Below, in pieces: positions 28,950-37,450 of a DNA stretch of 64,000 nt (its first letter is position 1; each line of letters starts with the position of its first letter). Source of the stretch: Citrobacter sp. FP75 (GTDB lineage: Bacteria > Pseudomonadota > Gammaproteobacteria > Enterobacterales > Enterobacteriaceae); NCBI RefSeq assembly GCF_018342065.1, contig NZ_JAFDOE010000001.1, positions 868,001 through 932,000 on the forward strand. The letters are read 5' to 3'. Below the pieces are notes generated by a model, which saw only the letters and a list, made by a program, of their open reading frames with translations, was not told the origin of the DNA and did no database searches. Position numbers and translations under genes: made by a program.

Positions 28950-31139
28950 TTACGTTTTATCCTGGTAGCAGTAACTGATAAATCGAGGTTCGTTGTCGGA
29001 TGAATAATATTGCAGTTTGCTGTCTTTGGGATTAAACAGCACCTGGAACGACATCGCCGGAAAACCGTGGAAAACCATCGTCAGGGCTAACATGTGAGCG
29101 GTGGCGCCTTTCTGTTTATCCGTCACCACTTCTCGTTCTGAGGCGATAACCTGACTCATCCGCCAGCGCTGTGCCAGATCTGATTTAATGGCGCTTACTG
29201 TCTCCGGTGGAACTTCTTTTTCCGTACTCCCGTTGAGAATACTATACACGCGATTGCGTAGCACGTTGGCGTCAGGTGACTGGAGTTGACGATTCAGGCT
29301 CAGTGCACAATGCAGTCGGGTGGGCGATTCAAAATATAGCGGTTTATCCGTTTTGATCGTTGCGACAGTGAAATCGATTTTTAGCACATCATCGTTAGCC
29401 TGTGCCTGAGTCTCAACGTGTTGCCAGCGGTTATTTTGCACCTGCGCAATGACAATCAGCGGATTAGGTTGACTACTCAGACGTACAATTAATGGCGTAA
29501 GCATTGTTGTGTCTGACAGCATCTGTACGGGCAGCACTCGTGCTTCTGGCTGCGGTGCCGCTGCGTTTATTCGCCAGATCTTCAGTAACGGCGGCTGCTT
29601 TGCGGGTTTATCACTCTCTATCCGATTCAGATCTGCCTCGGACCACGCCATGCCAACCAGCACACTGTGGCCTGCATTATCTGTACGTACCAGAGAAAGG
29701 GGTTCATCCGTTTCTTTCACATTGAGCGCAAAACGCTGAACGTTATTGGCATGATTATTCCCCAGTTGCTGGCGAGCGACGGTAACATAATCCGTGTAAT
29801 TTTTACCGCTATCATCATCACCAAAAGTGCCATTCTTATTCAGTGGAGCCCCGCGAGCAAATACCCACGCCCAACTGGCCTGACCGATGGCATCCTTTTC
29901 CAGTAGCATATCGTGGGACAGGAAGCGGTACTGATTGCGTATGGCTACCATCGGACCATTTAACGGGTAGTCTGTCATCTTGTCATCTTTGCGCTCCTCT
30001 GGCTTCAGCAGTTCTTGCTGGACGATTTTGACGCTGTTTATCTTTGGGGCACCTGCTGTTCCACGATGTGTCAGCGACACGATTACTGGCTTCCCCTCTA
30101 CGATGGCAAACTTTTTCACCGAGGCATCAGTGTCAGAGCGGCAGGCATAGATTTTAGCTTTTGGGTCATCAGCCTCAGGGATGTTGTCACCAGGACAGAG
30201 AGTCAGTGCCAGTTGAAGGGGGCTGGCATTGGATAACCAGCCAAACCGGATCAGTTTGACGCTGGTATCGTTGGCCCCATCTCGGGCAAGCGATACCAGC
30301 GAGCCTGGGCTGGTTGGTGTTTTGCTTTCGCTATCAGCCATACTGGTTAAAATGGGAGGGGTAGCAAGTCTGGCTTCAGGAACTGGCGTGTATGTTTGAG
30401 TTTTCTGGCTGCTTTTGCCCAGAATTCTCATACTGACCAGATTACGTTTGAAGTGGAAAGTGCGCACGCCATAATCGGCATTTGGGTCACTGACTCTGTT
30501 TTCTGGTACCGCTCGTCCGACGACATAGTCGTTAGCTTTGGCAGGCATAGGGTCGTATTCAAAATAGGTCGAACGGGTGCGATCATGAAACGAACCTGCG
30601 CCCTTCAACGAAACGCCCAGTAATACGGTTTTGGCTTCTTTCTCGCAGGGCCGGTACATCGTCCGCACATCGGTAAGAGCATCACCGTGCTGCTCCTGAA
30701 GTTGCCGGCATAAACGGAATGCGGACTGCTGCAGCTGTGTATCGCAGTCTGCCTGAGTATATCCGTAAGTGGCATAGCCATGGCGATAGCAAAAATCGTG
30801 TATCACACAGGCCTGACGAAAGCGTAGTGAGATATCGGAGCCACCTACTCTGTGTTTAAATGATATTCTGTTGGCGAGTGAGGGAATTGAACAGTTTAAC
30901 CCTGCAGCCTGGCCACCAAGAATAGCTTCCGTCGCAACTGAAGAGGGATAAGAGGTGAACGTTATCGGGGCTTCTGTTTCTTCAGGCTGAGCCAGGTCCG
31001 GGTAGACGGCTTCCGCTGTACCGCCGATGATGGAGTTGCATCCTACACCGATTACCAGCAGGGCAAATGCCATACCTATCAACAATACTGTTACGCACTG
31101 TTTATGACACTTCACAGACCAGCTCAATTTCACAGTCAT
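28950..31139 (-). CDS. Secreted phospholipase A2-like protein
   Basis: The Met at 31139 is preferred (729 residues) because AGGA lies six bases before it; the upstream Met at 31145 has AGGA directly against it. A strong hydrophobic export signal spans residues 15-33 and ends GVGC, so it may be a lipoprotein, though the lipobox is imperfect. The sequence ACVIHDFCYRHG (Cys111, His114, Asp115, Cys117) and the following YGYTQADCD match the phospholipase A2 catalytic helix, where His-Asp activates water and Ca2+. PLA2 enzymes release fatty acids from phospholipid sn-2. The remaining 500 residues have no family I recognise and are probably beta-rich. It is divergent from the 16-Cys protein and absent from E. 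coli K-12 here. The enzyme activity is inferred. Confidence 0.75.
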   Translation of the reverse strand: MTVKLSWSVKCHKQCVTVLLIGMAFALLVIGVGCNSIIGGTAEAVYPDLAQPEETEAPITFTSYPSSVATEAILGGQAAGLNCSIPSLANRISFKHRVGGSDISLRFRQACVIHDFCYRHGYATYGYTQADCDTQLQQSAFRLCRQLQEQHGDALTDVRTMYRPCEKEAKTVLLGVSLKGAGSFHDRTRSTYFEYDPMPAKANDYVVGRAVPENRVSDPNADYGVRTFHFKRNLVSMRILGKSSQKTQTYTPVPEARLATPPILTSMADSESKTPTSPGSLVSLARDGANDTSVKLIRFGWLSNASPLQLALTLCPGDNIPEADDPKAKIYACRSDTDASVKKFAIVEGKPVIVSLTHRGTAGAPKINSVKIVQQELLKPEERKDDKMTDYPLNGPMVAIRNQYRFLSHDMLLEKDAIGQASWAWVFARGAPLNKNGTFGDDDSGKNYTDYVTVARQQLGNNHANNVQRFALNVKETDEPLSLVRTDNAGHSVLVGMAWSEADLNRIESDKPAKQPPLLKIWRINAAAPQPEARVLPVQMLSDTTMLTPLIVRLSSQPNPLIVIAQVQNNRWQHVETQAQANDDVLKIDFTVATIKTDKPLYFESPTRLHCALSLNRQLQSPDANVLRNRVYSILNGSTEKEVPPETVSAIKSDLAQRWRMSQVIASEREVVTDKQKGATAHMLALTMVFHGFPAMSFQVLFNPKDSKLQYYSSDNEPRFISYCYQDKT

Positions 31140-31396
31140 AGCCATTCCTGTTTTCCGATTGTATTAACCAAAAAAGCGAGGACAAAGACGCAACGGTTTA
31201 ATTGAAACTATCGTAGTTGACGTGGTGAAAAGTGAGAATAATGCAAATTCACGAATTGGTACGACCGCGAGATTAACGGTGGTTTTCAGATACTTTATGC
31301 AACGTGTTTTATGGCAAATTCAACATAATTTATTAAGGTTAAAGCCTGAGTGCTGACTACTCTATTTATAAATAAATGTGCTTCAGGAGTGGTGTT

Positions 31397-32140
31397 ATGT
31401 TTTTCAGAGTAGGACTTGCCATCATTTTACTCTCAGCATCGCTCGTCACTAATGCAGAGGTAAAAGAAATAACGATGTACTCCGATGGTGTTTCATGTCC
31501 GGGTAGCTGCGATGCACACGTCGTTTTTGATAAAGCAATGAATGGTACAGAGTTTGCGCACAACCCAGGGACGAAGTATGCGGCATGTAAGAAGAATGAA
31601 GAGTGCCACATCTGCTTTGAATCAGGGGGGAAGCAATGTTTAGACGTCATGTATCGGGGTAATGGTCCACACGCCAATACATTTGACTTTACGCCGAAAT
31701 TTTACCAGCAAGTTTGCGCTGGAACGCCAACTCAATTACTGCTGGCAGAGGCGTGTAACAATATGAGGAAGAGTGCAAAGAGCCTCGATAAGCGAATTAA
31801 CTGTATTGCAACTCCAGATAATAATAAATGCCATAACATTATTGCATTAGCAGAATCTGCCCGTAAATTAGATATACCGAAGTATGCAAAATGTCTCCAG
31901 CAGGGTGAGCATGCTTATAATCAAAGTGTGCCACCTGCGGAGCAACGCGCTCACAATTGTGCCTACGAATTACAGGGTTCTGGTATCAACAGTCAGGGTC
32001 AAACATGGAAAAAACTTCTCCCTGCCGCTTGCAAAGACAATACCTATGTAGGGCGTGATGGACTGGACTGCTGTAGCGGTAATACACTTACCGACGGTCA
32101 GCTAGGCCTTGAGTGTAAGGCTTTTTACCCGAGTCGGTAA
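31397..32140 (+). CDS. Secreted cysteine-rich protein, unknown function
   Basis: The ATG at 31397 has AGGAGT six bases upstream and gives 247 residues; the earlier ATG at 31376 has no ribosome site. A Sec signal ends near TNA-EVK at residue 20. The mature part contains 16 cysteines (for example SCPGSC, CKKNEECHIC, LDCCSG), consistent with several disulfides in the periplasm or outside. I recognise no family. It is divergent from the PLA2-like gene with a 257-base shared promoter gap, and convergent with the P450 operon. A role as partner or inhibitor of the PLA2-like protein is only a guess from position. Confidence 0.8.
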   Translation: MFFRVGLAIILLSASLVTNAEVKEITMYSDGVSCPGSCDAHVVFDKAMNGTEFAHNPGTKYAACKKNEECHICFESGGKQCLDVMYRGNGPHANTFDFTPKFYQQVCAGTPTQLLLAEACNNMRKSAKSLDKRINCIATPDNNKCHNIIALAESARKLDIPKYAKCLQQGEHAYNQSVPPAEQRAHNCAYELQGSGINSQGQTWKKLLPAACKDNTYVGRDGLDCCSGNTLTDGQLGLECKAFYPSR

Positions 32141-32181
32141 GGCTGTCCTGTAGCAACAGATATTATTGGTCCTTACTTCGT

Positions 32182-33417
32182 TCAGTCATACCGAACAACC
32201 AGACGCTCAGCAAAAGGACCATTTTTGCTGAGCTTTCCGTCTGCTCCGGGGGCACGGCGTAAACCGGGTTGTTTTAGCAGTGGTTTAAGCATCAAATGAA
32301 GGGTGGCTAAGTTAATATAACGCCCAAAACACGCGTGCAGCCCGTAGCCAAAATGCATGTAATCTGAAGCAGGACGATCGGGATTGAACGTCTTTGGATT
32401 AGAAACCCGTCGTGGGTCCATCATTGCCGAAGCAAATGCTGCCAACACCTGAGATCCCGCTTTGATCGTTACCTCGTGGGGTGTTCCGCGCGCCAGGGTG
32501 ACGTCAGCCAAAGCGACGCGCCATAAACCAGGCCCCAGAGGATCAAAACGCATCGCTTCCAGTACATAGCGCCGCAGTTTTTCATTATCGTTATCGCGAG
32601 CGGCTGCCTGTGCTTCTGCCAGAATCTGTGGTCGTCGTAGCAGTTGTTCCATTGCCTGTGGAAGCACCATGGGAGGCTGAGGAGGCCCGCCGACCATCAT
32701 TCCCATTAATGCGGTACGAATTTGTACGTCACTAAAGCCAGGCTCGTTCTTAGACTGGAGAGTAAGACAACGCGCCAACACGTCATCGTCCCCCTTATTT
32801 TGCTTGCGCAGGGTTATGATTGCATCAATATGGGCGCGTAAGGCGGGTGCAATCTCATCGACTTCGGCTCGCAGCGCCTTATCATTACCCCCATCAGCGA
32901 ATTGAAACTCAAATAATCGCGTCGCCCAAACCCGCAAATCACCGTTAGAGGGGGGTGAGATCCCAAGATATGTCGCGAGAAAATCGAAGCTAACCTGACG
33001 TGTGAGGTCGTTCACGATCTCTATTTGACCCTTGCTCATTTTTATGATCTGTTCTGCCCGTAATTCGACATCGGCTGCCAGATGTGGCAGATCACCAGGT
33101 AAAATGACTTTGCATATTGCTGCAGTATCATATTGATGTTGAAGGAGATCGTCAGTACCCAGAAAAAAAGGTTCCCCACCCATAATGATGTCGAGTTTCG
33201 GTTTATACATGACGCCAAATTTGGAATCTGTCGCAAACACTTCACGTACGTGGTCATACCTTGATGTGAGAGTAACCCCCGCCACATTCCATACCGGTTT
33301 TACGCATCGTAATATGCTGAAAAAATAGGGCAATATCTTAATGACCCTTTGTTCAGCCCATTTTTTGGGACCGCCAGCACGTGGCCTGAGAACCTCTTTT
33401 GAGCTTAGCGCATTCAT
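32182..33417 (-). CDS. Cytochrome P450, non-classical I-helix
   Basis: A 411-residue cytoplasmic protein with the P450 heme-binding loop FGYGLHACFG (356-365; axial Cys363) and the ExxR motif (Glu287-Arg290). The I-helix region reads MVGGPPQPPM (241-250) and lacks the usual (A/G)Gx(D/E)T acid/alcohol pair that activates O2. P450s without it often act on peroxides (peroxygenases, CYP74-type hydroperoxide-rearranging enzymes). It is the last gene of an operon, overlapping the DyP-type peroxidase by four bases. No ferredoxin or reductase gene is nearby, which also fits peroxide chemistry. Substrate unknown. Confidence 0.9.
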   Translation of the reverse strand: MNALSSKEVLRPRAGGPKKWAEQRVIKILPYFFSILRCVKPVWNVAGVTLTSRYDHVREVFATDSKFGVMYKPKLDIIMGGEPFFLGTDDLLQHQYDTAAICKVILPGDLPHLAADVELRAEQIIKMSKGQIEIVNDLTRQVSFDFLATYLGISPPSNGDLRVWATRLFEFQFADGGNDKALRAEVDEIAPALRAHIDAIITLRKQNKGDDDVLARCLTLQSKNEPGFSDVQIRTALMGMMVGGPPQPPMVLPQAMEQLLRRPQILAEAQAAARDNDNEKLRRYVLEAMRFDPLGPGLWRVALADVTLARGTPHEVTIKAGSQVLAAFASAMMDPRRVSNPKTFNPDRPASDYMHFGYGLHACFGRYINLATLHLMLKPLLKQPGLRRAPGADGKLSKNGPFAERLVVRYD

Positions 33418-35027
33418 AAAGCCTCCAGATAGCGAAGGGCCGCTATGCTCGGTAAAAAGAAGTATTCGCCACCCACCATTTGAACGTAGCTTTTTACATC
33501 AATGATTTTACGCAGCTGCTCGTCGGGGATAGTGAAACCCCCGCACGGACCCAGCAGGGGGTCGGTTTCATTGTGCAGAACGGCAAAATTAGGGTTTAGA
33601 ATCCATGTCTGCTGAATGAACTCAAACTGACGGCCAATGTCTGTGTTCAGACAAATAAACAATAAGCCGCGGTCATCTGCATCTGCGCAACGCGGGTCGG
33701 AAATTTTAGGGCCATATTTTCTTCCCCGACGTAAAATGCGGTGGCTGTTAGCTGCGTTCAGCAATATATCTTTATCCGTGGAGGATGGTGCAAGTCCGTC
33801 GCGTGGGTTTCCTCGGCGTACATGGCTACCCAGTGGGCAGCCATATCCCATTTTGTCGCGGTCAAAAAAACGAAACTCATTATCCGGGCGACCGGAGGCG
33901 TTAGCCGGTAAGACTCCTCCAGGGCAAAGAAGGTGACCATTACGATCTCTGCCCATCACCCGACTTGCAACCCAATCAGCATTGACCGGGCTGCTTCCCG
34001 CGTTAAGGCTCTTGTTCAGGTGTTTTGCACATTCGTCCATTGAAATCCAGAACTGAGCAACATCTTGTCTGAGCTCTCTAACAACCATATAGCTTCCGTT
34101 GAAGCCAAAATCGAGAAAATTTTCTCCACGTGGGTGTGGTCTCAGTTTCCCGGGATCGGAGCCCGATACGTTAGAGCTTATGCCAGACACCACCGGTCCT
34201 TTCGCAATTTCACCATGTCCGTTGGGATGCCCCATGAGTATTTCACCTAGCGGTACAAGGTGGACGCTATCATGGCTTTTAGTCAGTGTTTGACTCAGAT
34301 TGACAACATCTTTTTCGAAGGGGATAGGTTGAGAAATACCATCAGCAAACCCAAAATGTTCTCTTTCTATTTCATTGGTCGAACTCGTCCGGTTAAGCGG
34401 CAATTGATGGACGACAGCGACGCCATGAGGAGCAAGGATCTGTGTGACTTGAACGGCCCATTGAGCCACGGCAGCATCGTTATCTTCATAAAGCAGGAGC
34501 ACTGCATGTACGGTGATATTGGTGGTGATAGCATCAATCGTTTTCTTACCAGTAGATGAGTGAAAAGGACGCGCAGTGCTGTCATGCGCGGCAGTATCAA
34601 GCGGCGTGTTGCCACTCCATTTGGGGCCACCGTCGATCACCGTCTTGCTCCATTTGTTTCCACGACGATCGCCAAGTCGGCGAAGACGATCTTCCTGAAA
34701 CATTCCTTCCTTAAAAGGGCGATCGAAGCTTTCCAGTGAATCAGGATCGAGTCCCATTTTGCATAAACCGAACCAGGTAAAACCTATTGCAGCACAACGT
34801 GGATCTGGTCCATCTGCATCCGTGATTGGCGCGATGGAAGTGAGTGCCTTCAGCCAGCTATTGCCTTTGTGGTTTTTACTGAACTTAAATTCTAAAAATA
34901 GTGCTCGTGCAAAAGGTTGTTTCGAAAAACCACTGACAACAAGACCTTGCACATTTTTGTTATGTGGGTATGCAAGTGCCCAACTCTCTGAGTCGTTGGA
35001 ATTGTCGGTCAAAGGTCTTTTATCCAT
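33414..35027 (-). CDS. DyP-type heme peroxidase
   Basis: A 537-residue protein with DyP hallmarks: GFADG (226-230, catalytic Asp229), the proximal heme His402 in GSHVRRGNPR, and a downstream Arg-rich segment NSHRILRRGRKYG with the distal Arg. It has no signal peptide, so it is probably cytoplasmic. It is longer than the 300-350 residue A/B-type enzymes and closer to the long C/D-type (class V). DyP enzymes use hydrogen peroxide to oxidise dyes, phenolics and other substrates. It overlaps the P450 by four bases and the upstream membrane gene by 19 bases, so the three products probably act together. Confidence 0.92.
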   Translation of the reverse strand: MDKRPLTDNSNDSESWALAYPHNKNVQGLVVSGFSKQPFARALFLEFKFSKNHKGNSWLKALTSIAPITDADGPDPRCAAIGFTWFGLCKMGLDPDSLESFDRPFKEGMFQEDRLRRLGDRRGNKWSKTVIDGGPKWSGNTPLDTAAHDSTARPFHSSTGKKTIDAITTNITVHAVLLLYEDNDAAVAQWAVQVTQILAPHGVAVVHQLPLNRTSSTNEIEREHFGFADGISQPIPFEKDVVNLSQTLTKSHDSVHLVPLGEILMGHPNGHGEIAKGPVVSGISSNVSGSDPGKLRPHPRGENFLDFGFNGSYMVVRELRQDVAQFWISMDECAKHLNKSLNAGSSPVNADWVASRVMGRDRNGHLLCPGGVLPANASGRPDNEFRFFDRDKMGYGCPLGSHVRRGNPRDGLAPSSTDKDILLNAANSHRILRRGRKYGPKISDPRCADADDRGLLFICLNTDIGRQFEFIQQTWILNPNFAVLHNETDPLLGPCGGFTIPDEQLRKIIDVKSYVQMVGGEYFFLPSIAALRYLEAL

Positions 35028-36616
35028 TGCACAGCCCTCTCTTTTGTCATCCTATGGGTTTGCAGACCGAGCGCAATCCGGTAATTTCGCTCGATCTGAT
35101 CGGTAGTCAGTGTCGGGTAGGCGCTGAACCAGAAATGGCTAATCGCCATAGAGTGGCGAGCCCACTCTTTAAACTGGCGACCGCGACTAGCCCCGTCCAG
35201 GATGAGATATCGCGTGGATGGAAAACCTACGCCACAACTCCAGGCAAGTGTGAGCCCGGTATGTGCCTTTTCAATAAAGTCGTCGAGGTAACTTTCCCAC
35301 GTCTGATCGAAATTTGAGAGAAACATTAATCGACTCTTATTATTCACCAGCGCCCAATGAGCGAAATGGATAGTGCGCATTGAACCAAGATAGCCGTCAC
35401 GTGCCGTAACACGTAACAACAACCCTAGACCGAGATGTCCAGTACGAATTAAAATAGCGCGCAAGATACCTGGTTTGATGAGAACAACCGACCCCATATG
35501 ATTCTGAGGGATCCAATCTTCCCGACGCGCCATTTCCCGCAGAAATCGTGGACGAACCCACGGTGCATCTTGCGAACTGTCAGCTTTCTCCAGGGTCCGT
35601 AGCCAAAAAAGGATCGCTGCAATGGTGACTGGCATACTTAATAAACCCTGTATTAACCAGATGAGCATATCTAACCAGGCTGCTGCGGTAACCTGGCCTA
35701 TTATCATCATCAGGAAAGGGATCCCCAATATACTCACCGTGGTGAGATAGATAATGAGATAGAAAAAGAGAAGCCTCCCAAAAGAGGTATTCTGCAAGCT
35801 GACGTTTGTTTTTGCTTTATTGCCTGACGACATGCGGCTCATTCGTTTGAATAATGCGGCAATAAGCAGAAGGCTAAGGCCCAGCAAAATGAACGAGAAA
35901 ACTGGCGGCATTATAAGGGAGAGCATGAGTCCAGGAATCGAAAGGATAAAACTTACCGCGACCACGAATGCCCCCAGCCCGAGCCAATCACCGATGTTTT
36001 CCCCGTGCGAAATGCGGGGCGTTGGTGGCGTATCTATCCAGGGAAATTGTTCAACCAATGCAGTACGCAGTTGGTGATGAACCGCAAGGGGATCCAGTTT
36101 GCGATAGGTGGCATCATTGTCAGTCAGTTCTGCCTGTACATGTTCAAATAGCGTGAATTCATCAATAATACGTCGACGCGTCATTCCTCGGTTCCCATGG
36201 TGGTAGACCGTTGGGGTCAGTGATTGTGCTTCGAGGTAAGGTGCGAGTGGCGCACGTGAATCAGGAGCTATGATGGCAGTGAACAGGGGGCCGAGACGAT
36301 CCTGCGGGCATTTACAACAAGCCAGAAAACTGCGGATCTCAGGGCCAATAGCGGCTTCAAGTTGCGCCCAAAAGGGGCCTGGCTCACCATCAAAATTGGC
36401 TTCGATAACGAATAGTGGATCGTACTCATAGCCAGGAAAGAGACTGAGCGACATAAAATGTAAAACGGGAACGGAGGACAAAAACGGCGCAAACTTGCCG
36501 GTGGCGCCTTGTCGATTGGTATTCCGTTTGTCGTGTAGTTTATTCAATAGGTTGGATAAATGCTCGTAACTTTCGGGCTTCACTTCCAGCGCAACAGATA
36601 ATGTCGATTGTCGCAT
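35009..36616 (-). CDS. Membrane protein with duplicated HF-NFD domains, unknown
   Basis: A 535-residue protein with cytoplasmic N- and C-terminal parts around two hydrophobic blocks (about residues 211-256 and 282-339, four membrane segments in all). Both soluble parts contain a similar element: HFMSLSLF...FVIEANFDG at 53-77 and HFAHWALV...LMFLSNFDQ in the C-terminal half, suggesting two related ferredoxin-like/dimeric alpha-beta barrel domains, the fold class also used by DyP enzymes. It is first in the operon and overlaps the DyP gene by 19 bases. I do not recognise a named family. It may anchor the peroxidase/P450 pair to the inner membrane. Confidence 0.8.
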   Translation of the reverse strand: MRQSTLSVALEVKPESYEHLSNLLNKLHDKRNTNRQGATGKFAPFLSSVPVLHFMSLSLFPGYEYDPLFVIEANFDGEPGPFWAQLEAAIGPEIRSFLACCKCPQDRLGPLFTAIIAPDSRAPLAPYLEAQSLTPTVYHHGNRGMTRRRIIDEFTLFEHVQAELTDNDATYRKLDPLAVHHQLRTALVEQFPWIDTPPTPRISHGENIGDWLGLGAFVVAVSFILSIPGLMLSLIMPPVFSFILLGLSLLLIAALFKRMSRMSSGNKAKTNVSLQNTSFGRLLFFYLIIYLTTVSILGIPFLMMIIGQVTAAAWLDMLIWLIQGLLSMPVTIAAILFWLRTLEKADSSQDAPWVRPRFLREMARREDWIPQNHMGSVVLIKPGILRAILIRTGHLGLGLLLRVTARDGYLGSMRTIHFAHWALVNNKSRLMFLSNFDQTWESYLDDFIEKAHTGLTLAWSCGVGFPSTRYLILDGASRGRQFKEWARHSMAISHFWFSAYPTLTTDQIERNYRIALGLQTHRMTKERAVQWIKDL

Positions 36617-36901
36617 TTTCTTATTCTCTCAAGACGAATAAATACTGATCTATCGTTTTGTGGACGGCGGAAATCATGTGGTGCTATTTATTAAAAATCG
36701 AAGCCTGTTTATATACACTAGTAATCGATATTACATATGTCAATTTTATATTGAAGTGAAATTAAAACTTAATCATTATATATTTATCCTCGTATTTATT
36801 CTAACAGTACAGAATGAAGTGGCTATTGTGGGGGTGTATTATTTATTGTCATCAGAATGTTATCGTCTTCTAATTAAAAGTGAATACTATACCGGCCATA
36901 A
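36617..36901. other. AT-rich gap upstream of the P450 operon
   Basis: This stretch is very AT-rich and probably carries the promoter of the leftward operon. An open frame on the plus strand (36660-36992) runs through it and into the next gene, but has no ribosome site and an AT-driven Tyr/Ile-rich product, so I treat it as noncoding. Confidence 0.6.
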
Positions 36902-37246
36902 TTATCGACGAATGGGCGTACTCAGCATAAAGCCTCCGCGAGCCGGGTTGTTCCTGAAGCCATCTCGGGCGGGATTGGAGATGTGGTTCTGAAAGCGGTT
37001 AAACATAACGGGATCGTCAATGCCGTCCTGAATAGCAAAGGGTCGGTGGATCGTGTTGCGGGCTCTGAGAGTGAAACCGAATTCATCCGTCCCTCCAATG
37101 ATGATGACGCTGTTGCCGGCAGCCAAAGTGGTACTTAATTCACGCTCCCTTGCGGCCTGGTCCTGCAAGGTGCTGGCGGTAGCACAGAATGATGCCAGCA
37201 GCAGCATTGTGAAGGCGACGCATGAAGGTACCCGTGGCCGTTTCAT
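36902..37246 (-). CDS. Small secreted protein with NPARxGF repeat
   Basis: A 114-residue protein starting MKRPRVPSCVAFTMLLLASF with a clear Sec signal that ends near TAS-TLQ. The mature chain has a hydrophobic beta-like stretch (NSVIIIGGTDEFGFTLRA) and, near the C terminus, two copies of NPARxGF (NPARDGF, NPARGGF). I recognise no family. It is divergent from the LolA-like gene and stands alone on its strand next to the P450 operon. It may serve either gene group. Confidence 0.6.
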   Translation of the reverse strand: MKRPRVPSCVAFTMLLLASFCATASTLQDQAARERELSTTLAAGNSVIIIGGTDEFGFTLRARNTIHRPFAIQDGIDDPVMFNRFQNHISNPARDGFRNNPARGGFMLSTPIRR

Positions 37247-37450
37247 GATGAATACCTGATAAAAGTATGGCTATTAAAGTATAGCGTTCTACAGCGTCGA
37301 TAACCGACGTAAGCAGGATTAATTCTGCCGCTCTGTCTGTGCTAATAATGATTATCCTGGCGGCCAGGGCCTCTGAATTTCCCCCTATAATGAACACAGG
37401 TAACAGGTGATAGCGCCTGTTTGCAGACCATGTTGATGCTGGAGGCTTTG

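Noticed and set aside
36660-36992. A 110-codon AT-rich open frame
   Set aside because: It lies in a promoter-like gap, overlaps the 3' end of a better gene and has no ribosome site.
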